Positions 36,281-47,848 of a stretch of DNA of 64,000 nt are shown here, piece by piece. Position 1 is the stretch's first letter, and every line of letters begins with the position of its first letter. Location of the stretch: the NCBI GenBank assembly GCA_013368325.1, contig JAACJK010000221.1, positions 744,001 to 808,000 on the forward strand, written 5' to 3'. The notes below the pieces were generated by a model. That model had not been told where the DNA came from, ran no database searches, and was given only the letters and a program-made list of their open reading frames with translations. This stretch comes from Ephemerocybe angulata. Its lineage: Eukaryota > Basidiomycota > Agaricomycetes > Agaricales > Psathyrellaceae. The position numbers and the translations under genes are program-made.

Positions 36281-37950
36281 ATGGAGTCCCTGCCAGCGGC
36301 GCTACTCGACTCTATCGGATCCATGTTGAGGGAGAGAACATACACAAATGTGCGTGGTGATTACTATCTCTGCAAGTAAACTGAATCTTAACAAAGTCTC
36401 TCAGTACGCGGTACGCCATTGTCTCTAATAAAGTTTGGAATGCTCTCTCATCTACGACGGCGCAACTTCGATAGTCCTGCGCTGGATATACCCTCGTCGT
36501 AAGATGGCATTCAAAACACCTTCCAAGTTATAGCACCTAACGTTCTAGAAGGTTGCAGACTTCTTTCAAACCTTTCCGGACGAGGTAAAGCACCGCGGAA
36601 ACTCTCCGTGTCACCCCTCGACTGTGCTCAAATCCTTCGGCAGGTCCGTTGGATGTGGCCAGGAGCATGGAGCATCCCAAAGGCGCTCTTTTTCTCCGTT
36701 CGCTATTGTACACTAGGTGTTATTGTCGTACAAGGGTTTGGTTAGGACTGTTCTTTCATCCAGTCCGTACCATCTCTGAGCTGATTTCTTGCGATCTTTT
36801 TAGAAGGATTCCCAACTTCCTACACTGTACCAGTCTGTCGAGGCTTATTCACTCTTTCCGGAAGTAAGTTCGGGGACACTTAGGCTATGCAGAAGAAGAG
36901 CAATTAGCTCACACACGGGGGCTCACAGTGTCCTGCGCTGCTGTCATATTTGGGTCAGAGGGTGCGCACTATATTCCTTCCCTCGTTTACTTTCTGAAGA
37001 CAGCTAAATGTGCGAGGCTTGCTGAACAGGAATCCTTTTCTTCCGCGTCTACGCGTTCTCCGGAAGGAGTAAGAAGATGCTTGTCTACCTTCTCTTCCAA
37101 TTTATTGTACGCCTCCTCCTATACAGCCTCCGAGTCTTCTACCATGCCCATTGACTTTCTTCGCCCAGGCTGTTCAAGCAACACTCCTCGGGCTTATCCT
37201 CAAATTTATCATCCATGTCAAATGTGAGCGTTACTGACCGGTATCCTCTCGGAGCCAGGCTCTCACACCATGCTGCCTTCTGATTGATTCGTGCAGTCGT
37301 ACGCTACCCTTACGAAGATATGCAGTTCTGCCGACCCGTTCGAGGGAAAAACTCACTCATCGGGACAGCGTTCGCAATCCTGCTAGGCAACATTACGGTC
37401 ATTATGGGTATCATGGGGTACCTAGCGCACCAGAAGCACCGTGGCCTCAAAAGCGAGTTGTTGAACGTGTTTTATAGAGACGGAATCTCATACTTCATTT
37501 GCCTCTCAGGTAGGGCCCGCCATTCCTGGAACTTCGATGCCTTCTGATTATCTAGCTCTTATCGCAGTCATGACCTCGGTCAACGTTTTCATAAATTTCG
37601 CAGCACCCAAAGACCTGCAGTTTCTCTTCCTCGAGTAAGTCCGCTTCTCCTCCAGAAATCCACTTTCGCTGACCTCTCGCGAAAGGATGGAAATCGCACT
37701 GCACGGAATTCTATCGACGCGGATGATTCTGCACCTTCGCAAAGCAGAGCATTCTCGGGCGTCGAGGGGCGGCCCATCGCACGATCTACAGCGCCTGGAC
37801 GGGCGGCCAATGTCGCCCATCCTGTTTGAGCGGCAGCTGCAATCCGACCCCCAGATAAGGTCGTTCGAGAGCTTGCCGAAGGCGGCGCGAGCCACCACTA
37901 CAATCCAACCTATCGACGAGGACTATCATTTATCGAGAGCTTGCCCGTAA
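36281..37950 (+). CDS. DUF6533 seven-helix membrane protein, copy B
   Basis: Start MESLPAALLDSIGSMLRERTY. The exon plan equals that of copy A, including a 6-nt exon (36405-36410, TACGCG, codons Y-A). Then SCAGYTLV, VADFFQTFPDE, VRWMWPGAWSIPKALFFSVRY, ILFFRVYAFSGRSKKMLVYL, AVQATLLGLILKFIIHVK, YEDMQFCRPVRGKNSLIG, NVFYRDGISYFICLS, MTSVNVFINFAAPKDLQFLF and EMEIALHGILSTRMILHLRK. The cytosolic tail is longer than in copy A (to HLSRACP). No stop or frame break was found. The duplication is old enough for many synonymous and replacement changes, yet both frames remain open, which suggests both are used. Confidence 0.82.
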
Positions 37951-38413
37951 CTGAAAGGACTCTTCTCTCTTACGCCGTAGTAATTGTACTCTATCCCGCG
38001 CTCGTCAACGAGCGCTATTTACCGACTGCCATGAATGCAGACGAACAACGACATGGATAATCGATGCGGAAAGCTAAGAGACAACAGCGTAAAAACATGC
38101 AAAGTAGGGACATGCGGCAGAGAGGAGGGAGGAGGAGGTGGCGCACGATGCATAGCGCGGCAGAGGCATAGTAGACAGTGTCGGAGGTAGAGAGTGTATG
38201 GTATGTAGGTAGAGAGAGAGACAATGCGGTCAGACATCATCATCATCATCAATGGTCATCAAAAGGTGCAGGTAACAAAAACAGGGTAACGGGGAATCGA
38301 CAAAAGGTAAAAGTTCAACAAGGTACAGCGAAGAAACAGACGACAGAGGGCGGGACACGGGCTGCACGCGATCCAATCCCAGACAAAAAGCACACACTCC
38401 CCACAACACGCTC
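37951..38413. other. 3' flank of copy B and 3' UTR of G3BP-like gene
   Basis: No gene. The first half is duplicated at 35222-35390. A CAT/ATG triplet run (38237-38252) lies near the G3BP 3' end. Confidence 0.5.
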
Positions 38414-40785
38414 TTACTTGGGGGGTCCACCGCGTCCACGGCTGGGGCCTCCACGTCCACCACGGAATCCACCACGTCCGTCACCGTTGACGGGAGGGCC
38501 ACCACGGGGGCGCCCGCTGGGGGGAGGACGCTCGCCACGCTCCTTCTTGGTCTCGATGTTGATGCGCACATTTCCGATGTCTCCACCGCAGTCGATGTAC
38601 ACACCACCCTCGCCACCCTGGCCCTGGTTCAAGCTCGCGATGATGGCGCGCTTGGCAGAGTCGAGGGTCACGAATTCAAGGAACGCGCAGGCCTTGCTGC
38701 GGACAATCTCGATGTCCTTGATGGGTCCGAAGCGCTGAGTGAGATGCGTGGTCAAGGCGGTCTGCGAGATGGGTTCGGTGACGCCCTACGAGATCGGTGG
38801 TTAGCACGATCGTCCTGAAGTAAAAAGACAGATCTTACCTTGATGAAGCAGTGAGGAGTGGTGATGCTCTGGGCGGCGACAAGGGCAGGGTGTTCACCTC
38901 GGGGTCCACCTTGCTGCGGGCGGGCCATGGTGACGGGGGGTTGCGAAGGGGTCTGGGTTCCGCTGCTGGGAGCAGGGCTCGCAGGGATCTCGCTGATGCC
39001 ACGCGATTCCTGGGCCACGGAGCCCCACTTCTTCTGGTTCGAGGCAGCGAGCGAGGCCCATGATCGGGGTGCAGAGGGAGCAGGGGCGGGTGCAGGTGCA
39101 GAAGGAGCAGCGACGGGGGCAGCAGCAGCGGGAGCGGGGGGAGGAGCCGGTGCGGCGGCAGGTGCAGCCTGGGGGGCAGGGGCAGGGGTCGGCTCGGGGG
39201 CCTTCTCAACCTGAGCCGGGGGAGCCTCTGCCTCAGGGGCAGAGCCGTTTGCCTGAGTGGCGGGAGCAGTAGGCTCGGGGGCAGGGGCGGCGGGAACATC
39301 ATTTGTTGGCGCGTCGTGGGCGGGGGCAGGAGGGGCAGGTTCCGGCTCAGCAACGGGCGCAGGCGGAGGGGTCGGCTCACGAGTCGGCTCCTGGACTGGT
39401 TCCGGCTCGGGAACAACGGGTGCTGGTGCTTGCTCAGGAACAGCGGGGGCGGGGACCTCTGCGCCTTCGGCCTCGCTAACGTCGTCACCCTCAACAGTCT
39501 CCTCCTTCAAGAATCGGAAGATGTCGTTCAGTACAAAGTAGCCATTCGGCTGTTCGGCGAGGAAGAAAGTCTGGACGAATTTACGCCATGGCTCGTTTCG
39601 GTTGGACATCTCGCCGATGACTTGGATCACGATCCCGCCATTTGCAGAGGACTGGGCGTCAACGGAATGGATGAAAACCTTGCAATCCTGGAAGCCGATC
39701 GAAGTGATTTTCTTGTGGATTTCCTGTAAAAAGGGTCAGAATTATGTTCGAAAAGGAAGGGCCACACAGATCCAAAAAATGAAGGCGAAGGAAAGAAAAA
39801 GGGCTGATCCCGTTGCCACTGTCATCACCCAAACAAATAACAGTGGGAGGAGTAGAATCGAAGAGAACCGCCAAAGCCTGCAGCGATCTCACTCAAGAAG
39901 GGCGCCTGAAGCCCGTTGCTGTGAAAGCTGTATCACCCATGCTTGAAATATCGCATATTCCCAATGTGCCTCAAACAGGTAAGGTCTCAGAGCTGGCGCG
40001 CCATCTAGGTCAGATGCAGTTTGTTGGACAACATGGCGATCCTAGCGACATCGGCCCCACTTCAACCTGATCGCCAACAAATAAAGAAAAGGGGAAATGA
40101 AGGTGGGACTGGATCTGCAAATCGAAACTGAAGGGATGCATCGGGGTGTCTGCCATGCAAACACTGCCCAGCCTCCACTGGGTGTATATGAATCACCCCT
40201 TCGAAAGAGAGGGATTCCAGCCATACAGACATATTGATGAGCCCATCGCTGAAGTCGTCGTGATGCTGTTGGGATAACCCAGTGCAGTGTTGTGGGATGA
40301 CGCGGCGACTACCGTCACGCGTTTGCACACCCATCTCGAGGTTCCAGTAACCCAATGAGTCGCTTTCAAGTACCCGCAGTAAAGAAATAGAAGGATCTTG
40401 AAAGTTCCAAGGATACAAGGAAAGCCAAAGCGCGATTCTGTGCCCTGCGGTACCGAGGATGACGCAGGAAGACTCGGTACGCGTTCCTGAGCGCAGAACG
40501 ACAACCAGCGCATGCCACAAGGGCGAGAAAGATATCGCCCCATCGAAAACAGAAGAAAGTGAAAGAGAAGATCGTGGTGTAGCTCACCTGTTGTCCAAAA
40601 CAAGGTTTGCCCTCCTCTCCCTCGGTGCCGTGGATGAAAGTCGAGTTCTTGTTGTAGAAGCAGTGAAGGCGATGGGGTTCCTTATTCACAAAAGTGTAGT
40701 ATTGAGGCACAAATTGCCATCCCACTTCTGAAGGAACGACGTTTTGGTGGATGGGGCCGTTGGGGGTAGGTGCTGCTGTCGTCAT
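38414..40785 (-). CDS. G3BP/Nxt3-like protein (NTF2 domain, RRM, RGG tail)
   Basis: Three exons (40588-40785, 38839-39723, 38414-38785) give 484 residues. Residues ~16-140 are an NTF2-like domain (VGWQFVPQYYTFVNKEPHRL, GQQEIHKKITSIGFQDCKVF, FVLNDIFRFLKEET). A ~180-residue Pro/Ala/Glu-rich disordered region follows (PAPVPEQAP-type repeats), then PRSWASLAASNQKKWGS, an RNA-recognition motif (HCFIKGVTEPISQTALTTHL, ACAFLEFVTLDSAKRAI) and an RGG box ending GGRGGPSRGRGGPPK. This order is that of G3BP/Rasputin and yeast Bre5, which nucleate stress granules and assist the Ubp3-type deubiquitinase. The first intron is 864 nt, unusually long here. Its 3' end is partly duplicated at 35.2-35.5 kb. Confidence 0.9.
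39724..40587 (-). other. Exceptionally long first intron of the G3BP-like gene
   Basis: The intron runs from a GTGAGC donor to a TTTTTACAG acceptor, 864 nt against ~50-65 nt for most introns in the window. No coding frame with a recognisable motif is seen inside on either strand. It could carry a regulatory exon or small RNA; none is identified. Confidence 0.7.
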
Positions 40786-41266
40786 GGTTCTGGTTCACAA
40801 AGATGAATACTCGTTCGGATGAAGCTTGGGTGAAGCAGACAACGCACGAAAGAAAGATTAAAAGGCGGAGACAATGATTTAGAATACAAAATGCGATGAG
40901 ACCAGAGAGTCGATTCTGAACGTCGTGGAGGTAGAAGTCAACGATGACAAGCCAACAACCCTGAAAATTATTCCCAAGTCAAGTCTCGGCATTTCGCGGT
41001 GGCGCACGCGCCTACTCCGCGGGTTCGAACCTTCTAGCACTCCTATTTTTTCGCCTTTCCTCCTCATTTCTCCGCATGGCGAACTCACTATTCAACTTGA
41101 AGGCCCCATTTCATGCTGAGGAGACGCAGAAAATATTCTTGGAGCACCTCTGAATCCGAGGTCCAGGCATCCTGACTCCTCTTTCGTCATAATTGTCAGC
41201 GACCAATCACAGCCCCTGCCGCCCATTACACCGGAAGGAGTCCAGAACTGCTTCTTGTTTTGAACC
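40786..41266. promoter_or_regulatory. Divergent promoter region of the G3BP-like and Het-C genes
   Basis: 481 bp separate the two starts. No TATA box is clear. The text near 41019 resembles a tRNA T-loop but has no matching stem. Confidence 0.4.
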
Positions 41267-44200
41267 ATGTCGCGAAATACGACCTACCTGCTGATAGCAG
41301 TGTTCATATTCGCATTTTGCCTCTCTAACAATGGCGTCTATGCCTTTGGTGCTGGCAATATCCCTTCGTACGCCTATCTACCACTTAATCTTGATCTGAT
41401 ATGAATGCCGATCCGGGACAGCTTCGCGTACATGGAGGGGAGGGCCTTCCGGCACGGCGATATTGTATGTGCCTCGAGCGCGATCTTGAAGCCTAACCTT
41501 GCTCACACAATGTAACCAGGAAGATGCCCTTGCTGAGCTTATAAAGCGCACTGGAGGTGGAATATCGCTCGCGAACATCCTCCACAAGGGACACAAGTTC
41601 AATGGTTTGGATATCAAGCGAGTTTACTTTGGGTGAGGATACTGTTTTCTGTCCTGGAGCCAGCGCTAAATCTATGCAATCAGAAACTGGCTTAGGGACT
41701 ACAGTCAGGTAAGTATAGTTCAATTCTTTATGCACTGAGATCTCTGGACTAACCTGCATAACAGGCAGTCGACATCGCGGCGCTGAAGAAACTCTCGCAC
41801 CAGACAATCATCAACTTGTGCATGGCTCTCGGCTTCATGGTAGGCACATCATTCATACCGATCTCTACACAGTTCCCTATGTTGAGCACCAATCGTAGGC
41901 GCATGGTTATGCTACCAACGAGTTCGAAGTCACCCCGGAACGTCTAGGCTGCTATCTTCCCGTGCGACGATTATCCCTCGTCCACCTTTGTCCAGTTCCT
42001 GAACCCCTTAAGCACAGACTGAGCACATCGACAATCCCAAAGGTTACGGAGCCGGTGAGGATCCCAAGAAGTACCACCCTGGTCTCCGTGGTCCCGTCGA
42101 CGTGAGTTGCACTTCCTGACTTAACCTGGCGGCTACCTTCTCATAGTCCATGCAGCCCAGAGAGCTTGAAATCGATCCCAGGACCGGAATGAAAAACTAC
42201 ATCGCTAATGGTATTTGACGCAATTACCTGGCTAGCTCCTCTTCTTACAATCTTCTTCAGAGAGTGGCCACTGGGACACTTCCAAAGCGCTCGTTCGACG
42301 TCTCCTCGAACAATGTATTCATCTTGGCAGGCAAAACAGGGCCACTGGCCAGAAGCAGGATGAATACGAAGCCTTTAGGCTTCTCGGCACTGCTGTGGGT
42401 ATTCACAGTTCATCTTATCATACACTGCTAACTATAAATAGCTTCACACTCTGGAAGACTTCCCCGCCCACTCGAACTTCGTCGAGCTCGTCCTCATTCA
42501 AATGGGAAAGACGGATGTTTTCGCCCATGTCGGTGACCAAATCCGAGTCCAAGCACCGAACGGGAAATGGGTTGCACCCATTGTGACTGGTGAGGACGAC
42601 CGATACTGGTCAATGAGCCCCGATTAAAGATACCTCGTCATGGCAGGCACTTTCGGCTCTGATGATTTCTTCCACTCCCTTCTTGGAGGTGCGTGACTCT
42701 CATTCACGAGATTTGGTGGTTTCTAAAGTCGACAACGAACAGAGGCCAGCGATCACCTTGTAAGTTCCATGCCGCCCGTCCCCTTGAGCTAACATCGTCT
42801 GACCGTTCAATTTCAGAGTGAAGTAAGTGTCTTCACAGCCCTATTACACGACTCCGCTCTAACCACAGCCCCAGGCTTCAGTTTCCGATTTGAATAAGGA
42901 GCTTGAAAAGGCGCGATCCAAGCAACAGTCCACCCGAGGACCGAACGGCCAGACTGTGCGCCCTATCGATACCGTCGCCGACATCCTTAATACCATCCCT
43001 GGTGGCAGCGAAATGACTAGGGATCTTGACTCAGTGGCCAGAGCCTCCGACCCCGCGATGGGGGGCAAGAATCCCGACGAGATGAGCCCGAGGGAGCTCC
43101 ATGATCAACTCTGGAAAGTACTGACTGTGCGCGATGCGATTGTGAAGAAGATCTCCAAGACGATTGAGAAGATTCCCGGCCTGGGACCGTTGATCGAAAA
43201 GTTGATGGATTCGCTTTCTGGTACATTCCATGCAAGTGGTTCTGTCGGAGAGGGATTCTGACTATTGTACAGTGTTTGTCTTCACCACCATCGAACCCTT
43301 CTTGAAGCCTATCCTCAAGTCTGCGACGGCTGGGCTACAGGATGCATCTGCTGAGGTTGTGAACAGTCATGACCAGTATGAAGTGTTCAACGATCCCCGC
43401 GCTGTGCGTATTCTCTAGACCGCCGCTTCTCGCTGTCAGTGCTCATCTCATGCGCTAGTCTGACCCCACGCACTCGTTCTTGAGTAAAGATCACTTCAAC
43501 TTGATCCTCAACGAGCCAGCCGGTCTTCTTGCCAAGGTCATCGTCGTCAACGCTGTGCAACTTGTCTCGAAAGCATGGGATGACAACTCTGTGAACGTTC
43601 GCACCGTTACCGAGGACATCCTTCAGTCCCTGTAGGTGGTTTCTGAGATTGCCTCGCACCAATTACTGATTGGCCATTCTGCTCACATCTCCAGGTTCCA
43701 TCCCGAGTTCCACAACAACCAATCGAAGATTCAACGCGAAATGCTTCAATGCGTGCACGACTGGTACAACAAGCTCGGAAAGCGCCAGTCTGACGTCATC
43801 CGGCGCCTCTCCAAGAACGCCGTGCGGAACCACGAGAACATCCGTCTCTCAGGCGAAGGAGGTGCCCCGGCATCTGAAGGCTCGTTTGCGACGCAAGAAG
43901 CGCACGCTTTCCAGCAAAGCATCACTGGCTACGCACAGTCCCACATTCCAGGATTCAATGCTGCACAGGGCATGTTCGGTTCGGGTGGGCCATCGAGGGA
44001 TGGGCAGCCGGGTGGAGGCTATTCCGGTGCTCCGCCCATGGGACACTCATTCTCTGAACCTGCCCAGCCAGCTGGAGAAGCGTCGTCGTACTACGGTGGG
44101 GGAAGCGCGGCACCTAGCCACAATCAGTCGAGTGGACACGGTGCGTATGCCGCTCCCGGCAGCATCTCCGCGGCTCCGTCGTACGGAGGAGGAGCGGCGC

Positions 44201-44694
44201 CATCGCACACGCCCCCTGCACACCATGTAGCGGCGGGATATGCGCCATCTTATAGTCGCCCGTCTGGTGGTCAGGGCGCGGTGGGTGGACACCACGCTTC
44301 AGGCCCTTCCTTCCCAGCACAAGGAGGCCCACCGTCTTTCCCTGGAGCGGCTCCCTCGTTCCCTGGTGGCGATCATGGTCCGTCATTCCCCGGTGCCGCA
44401 CCTGCCTTCCCAGGAGCGTCCGGTTACGGAGGTGGAGGGCCAGGAGGGTTTGGAGGGCCGCCTCCCTCGTTCCCTGGAGAGGGTGGTGGATATGGAGGTG
44501 GATACGGAGGGTCGCACGGAGGCCCGCCCCACGGGGGACCTCCTCATGGTGGACCTCCTCAGCCTTTCGGCTTCCCCGGCGCGGATCCGTACCAGCCTGG
44601 TTATCCCGGGCAACACCCACCTCCTGGAGGACACCCTCCACACGGCCATCATGGGGGGCCACCGTCGTTCCCTGGGGCACCTGGTGGGTGGTAA
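41267..44694 (+). CDS. het-C: Het-C family protein with Gly/Pro-rich tail
   Basis: Start MSRNTTYLLIAVFIFAFCLS, a signal peptide ending near VYAFGAG. The Het-C core is clear: FAYMEGRAFRHGDIEDALAE, GGGISLANILHKGHKFNGLD, VYFGNWLRDYSQAVDIAALK, MAHGYATNEFEVT, ALHTLEDFPAHSNFVELVL and TGTFGSDDFFHSLLGEA. Helical segments follow (SDLNKELEKARSKQQSTRG, IEKIPGLGPLIEKLMDSL, TIEPFLKPILKSATAGLQDA), then WYNKLGKRQSDVIRRLSK. The last ~270 residues are low complexity, rich in Gly, Pro, Ser and Tyr, with repeated PSFPG units. In Neurospora, het-c allele differences trigger heterokaryon incompatibility with a partner gene; TinC of Aspergillus is a relative. About fourteen small introns are needed. Whether it takes part in allorecognition here is not known. 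Confidence 0.9.
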
Positions 44695-44928
44695 AGGGGG
44701 ATATACCTAACCTAGGGTGGTTTGGTGCGACGACGGGAGCTAAAGTAGGAAGAGGAATGGAAAGCGCGATGTACGGTCTTTCCAGACTGTACCAAGCACC
44801 CCAAGGTGTTTCGAGTAGCCGTAATAGGTGTAGTTTTAAATTGTGAATATGAAGTGTACCGAGACCGAGACCAGCGTGAGGTGGGTGCCATCTGATTTTG
44901 CCTAAGACAAGGGTTCAACGTTCAACGT
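44695..44928. other. Convergent 3' flanks
   Basis: Short region between Het-C and the DUF6533 chimera. It contains a GTTCAAC-type direct repeat at about 44913-44930. Confidence 0.5.
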
Positions 44929-47286
44929 TCAGCGGCCGGTAATACTAGGTTGGGTGGGTTGTACATGTGGCTCGAATACTATGGGGGACGCTGGTCGCCT
45001 AAATCCGTTCGAGAAGGTATAAACTCCCGAAACCCGGGCCTCCGTCCTACGCAGGTGAAGGATCATCCGTGTCGACAGAATCCCATGCAGTGCGATTTCT
45101 AGCCTTTTGCGAGGGGTTAACAGATGTCTAATAATGTCTAGAGATACCGACGTACTCTAGGAAGAGAAATTGAAACTCTTTCGGTGCGGCGAAGTTGACG
45201 AAGACATTGACCGAGGTCATGACTGCGAAAACAGGACTGGGTTTAACAAAACCTGAGGCAAGGGAGAAATAATATGAACCTACCTGAGAGGCAGATGAAG
45301 TAGGAGATCCCGTCCCGGTAGAACACACTCACGAGCTCGCTTCTAAGCCCGCGATGTTTCTGGTGTGCTAGAAAAACCATAATGCCCATGACCACCGTGA
45401 TGCTTCCCAGGAGTAGAGCGAACGCCGTTCCAATGAGGGTGTTCCGCCCTTGAAAAGGGCGACAGTATTGCATCTCGACCATTGGGTATCCTTCTACAAC
45501 TGTGAATTTAAATGGGGAGGGAGTGGCACGCCTTAGGTTAGAATGTACTAATCCTTTCTGAGACGGGGTCAATAAAGGTATTAACGCCTCACAGTGGACA
45601 TCGCCGATAAACTTGATGACAAGCCCGAGAAGTGTCCCCTGGACTGCCTAAGTGGAAAAGATAGTGTCAGGACGGGCACACTTTGCGTGATCACTGTCTT
45701 GGATAAAGGAGCATACAATGTATTGGAAAAGAAGGTAGACGAGCATCCTTCTGCTCCTTCCCGAGAACGCGTATACACGGACAAAGAGGATGGCTGTTTA
45801 GATTAGAACCCATGATATGCCTTTCGGATTCCGCCAGAAGTGGAGGAGATTGGGCGTACCCTCCGACGCAAATGCCACAGCAAGGCAGGTCACTGTCGCA
45901 TTACCGTATTCGTCAGCTATCCAGGCACACTATCGGGCGAGTTCCCAGAACGCACCTCCAGAAAGGAAGAACAATGTTCGACACTCTAGCTCAGTACGAA
46001 CTGAAGTCATGGCTGCGGCAACAAGTCTGTCAATAGGATGTCAGAAAAGTATGAAATGAGACGCTTGTACCGGAAAGGCAGATGAAGTAGGTAACTCCAT
46101 CCCGGTAGAATATACTTAGGATCTCGCTTTTAAGACCGCGATGTTTCTGGTGGGCGAGGTACGCCATAATGAGCATGATGACCGTGATGCTGCTCAGTAG
46201 AAGAGCGAATGCCGCGCCGATAAGTGAGTTCTCCCCTCGAAGCGGTCGGCAAAATTGCATGTCTGCAAAAGGATACCGTATAACTTTGAATTAAAGGGGA
46301 AACCAGCCCTGTTAACCATCATTTATAGGAAGAACGACGATGTTGGAGGCTTACAGTAGATGCCACCAACAAATTTGATGACGAGCACAAGAAGTGTCCC
46401 TTGGACGGCCTGGATGATGAAAGAAAGGTTAAAATCGTGGGCTAAAGCTTACAGAGGAGAGCTTACGACGTATTGTAAGATAAGGTATACAAGCATTTTT
46501 CTACCCCTTCCGGAGAACGCCCACACACGGACGAAAAGGATAGCTGCATACGCTCAGCTTCAGATATTGTTAAAAGGGGAGTTTAACGTACATACCCTCT
46601 GATGCAAAGACCACAGTAGCGCAAGCCACTGTTTTTGTCCGTGACCGTCAGTTACTATCCTTCCACAAGGGCTGCTACACGACCCACCTCCCGAAAGGAT
46701 GAACAATCTTCGACACTGTAACACAGTGAGTGTGGGTGGAAAAGTTGCTAAAATGATGCTCATGAGTCTGCTCAGAGACAGTGAAGACGGGATTGAAGGT
46801 TTACTAACCTAGACTTGTGGCTACAATAATGAGTAGTGTGCAATAGCGAACGAAATAGTAAAGCGCCTTCGGAATGCTCCAAGGCGCGGGCCACAATAGG
46901 CGAATCTAGTGGCGTGTAAGGATATGTCTTCAAATTGAGTATCTCTGGGTCTATCGGATAGATCTTTGCGCTTGACCTCGTCGGGAAGACTATGTATCAA
47001 TTCTAAAAGCTTCAGGGAACAGTCAAGTGGTGTATACCAACGAAGTCTGGGTAAAGTGACTTACTATGAGGGTGATTCCAGTACAGGACTATTACACGCG
47101 CACCCCAACACAGAGTGAAATGAGGCCCTGATAAATAGAATTGCAGTCTTGAGGAATCTCACCATGCACTTAAGGCTCCCTTTAAAATCATATTCTTCCT
47201 TGTACAGTTTGAGCACGTACATTCGTATACCTCCTCGCCCAAAACAAAGTTTCGATAGGAGCACGTAGCGCCCCCAAGTCCTCCAT
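44929..47286 (-). CDS. Fused pair of DUF6533 membrane proteins (copies D and C)
   Basis: The 5' part (copy D) starts at 47286 (MEDLGALRAPIETLFWARRY) and follows the exon plan of copies A and B: SCTGITLI, LLELIHSLPDE, IRLLWPAPWSIPKALYYFVRY, ILFVRVWAFSG, AVQGTLLVLVIKFVGGIY, MQFCRPLRGENSLIGAAF and IFYRDGVTYFICLS. Its next exon begins MTSV, as expected, but at about 45990-46000 it switches into RTELECRTLFFLSG, which is the middle of another copy (C). Copy C then runs on with TCLAVAFASE, ILFVRVYAFSGRSRRMLVYL, AVQGTLLGLVIKFIGDVH, MQYCRPFQGRNTLIGTAF, VFYRDGISYFICLS, MTSVNVFVNFAAPKEFQFLF and LEIALHGILSTRMILHLRR to the stop at 44929-44931. Splice phases stay compatible throughout, so one ~500-residue chimeric protein is possible; a truncated D is the alternative. 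Confidence 0.7.
45985..46010 (-). other. Deletion junction between DUF6533 copies D and C
   Basis: ATGACTTCAGTT matches the start of the penultimate exon (ATGACCTCGGTC in copy A). The bases that follow match the earlier exon ending CRKLFTLSG. The last two exons of D and the first exons of C are missing. Confidence 0.7.
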
Positions 47287-47814
47287 GGTGCGTTTTCACA
47301 GCAGCTTTCCTTACTGTGTAATGGTGGTGGTAGTAGATGAATGAGCACGAATCCTTCTTCAGGTGGCATTAAGTCGCTCAAATGTAGCTAGTCTTTACCC
47401 ACGTACCGGGTTCTTTGGCATTTCTTTGACACCTTCACTGTCCAGTATCCACTGTTACAATTGTCTATATATAATTCTGCCTTCATACGTCAATGCATAT
47501 CACTCATATACGCAAAGATTCTGAAGGACGGAAACTGGGGCCCTAATCTTGGTCTTCGCGGGTTCGATTGGGAGTAGCGGAATGGTAGGCGTCTACATCA
47601 GCCTCCTTGACTTCTTCACCGTCTATTCAGGGATGATAGAATCTCTTTAATCGCTTCTGCACCACCAATGCACCACTGAAGAATACGTTTCACAGCGATA
47701 CGCCTCAACGAGTGGTCTACGGGCGCTTAAATTAAAACTCCAGTGACAAGCCCGCAGGCCCGCCCAGTCACCCATCGTCCTGTGTGTTATGGTGTTCTCC
47801 TCTAGACACCGAGT

Positions 47815-47848
<34 letters not shown>

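Noticed and set aside
41010..41045. tRNA-like T-loop (GCGGGTTCGAACC)
   Set aside because: The flanking bases do not form a T stem, and no D arm or acceptor stem is found on either strand.
47558..47577. Second tRNA-like GGTTCGATT
   Set aside because: No stem pairing around it; chance match.
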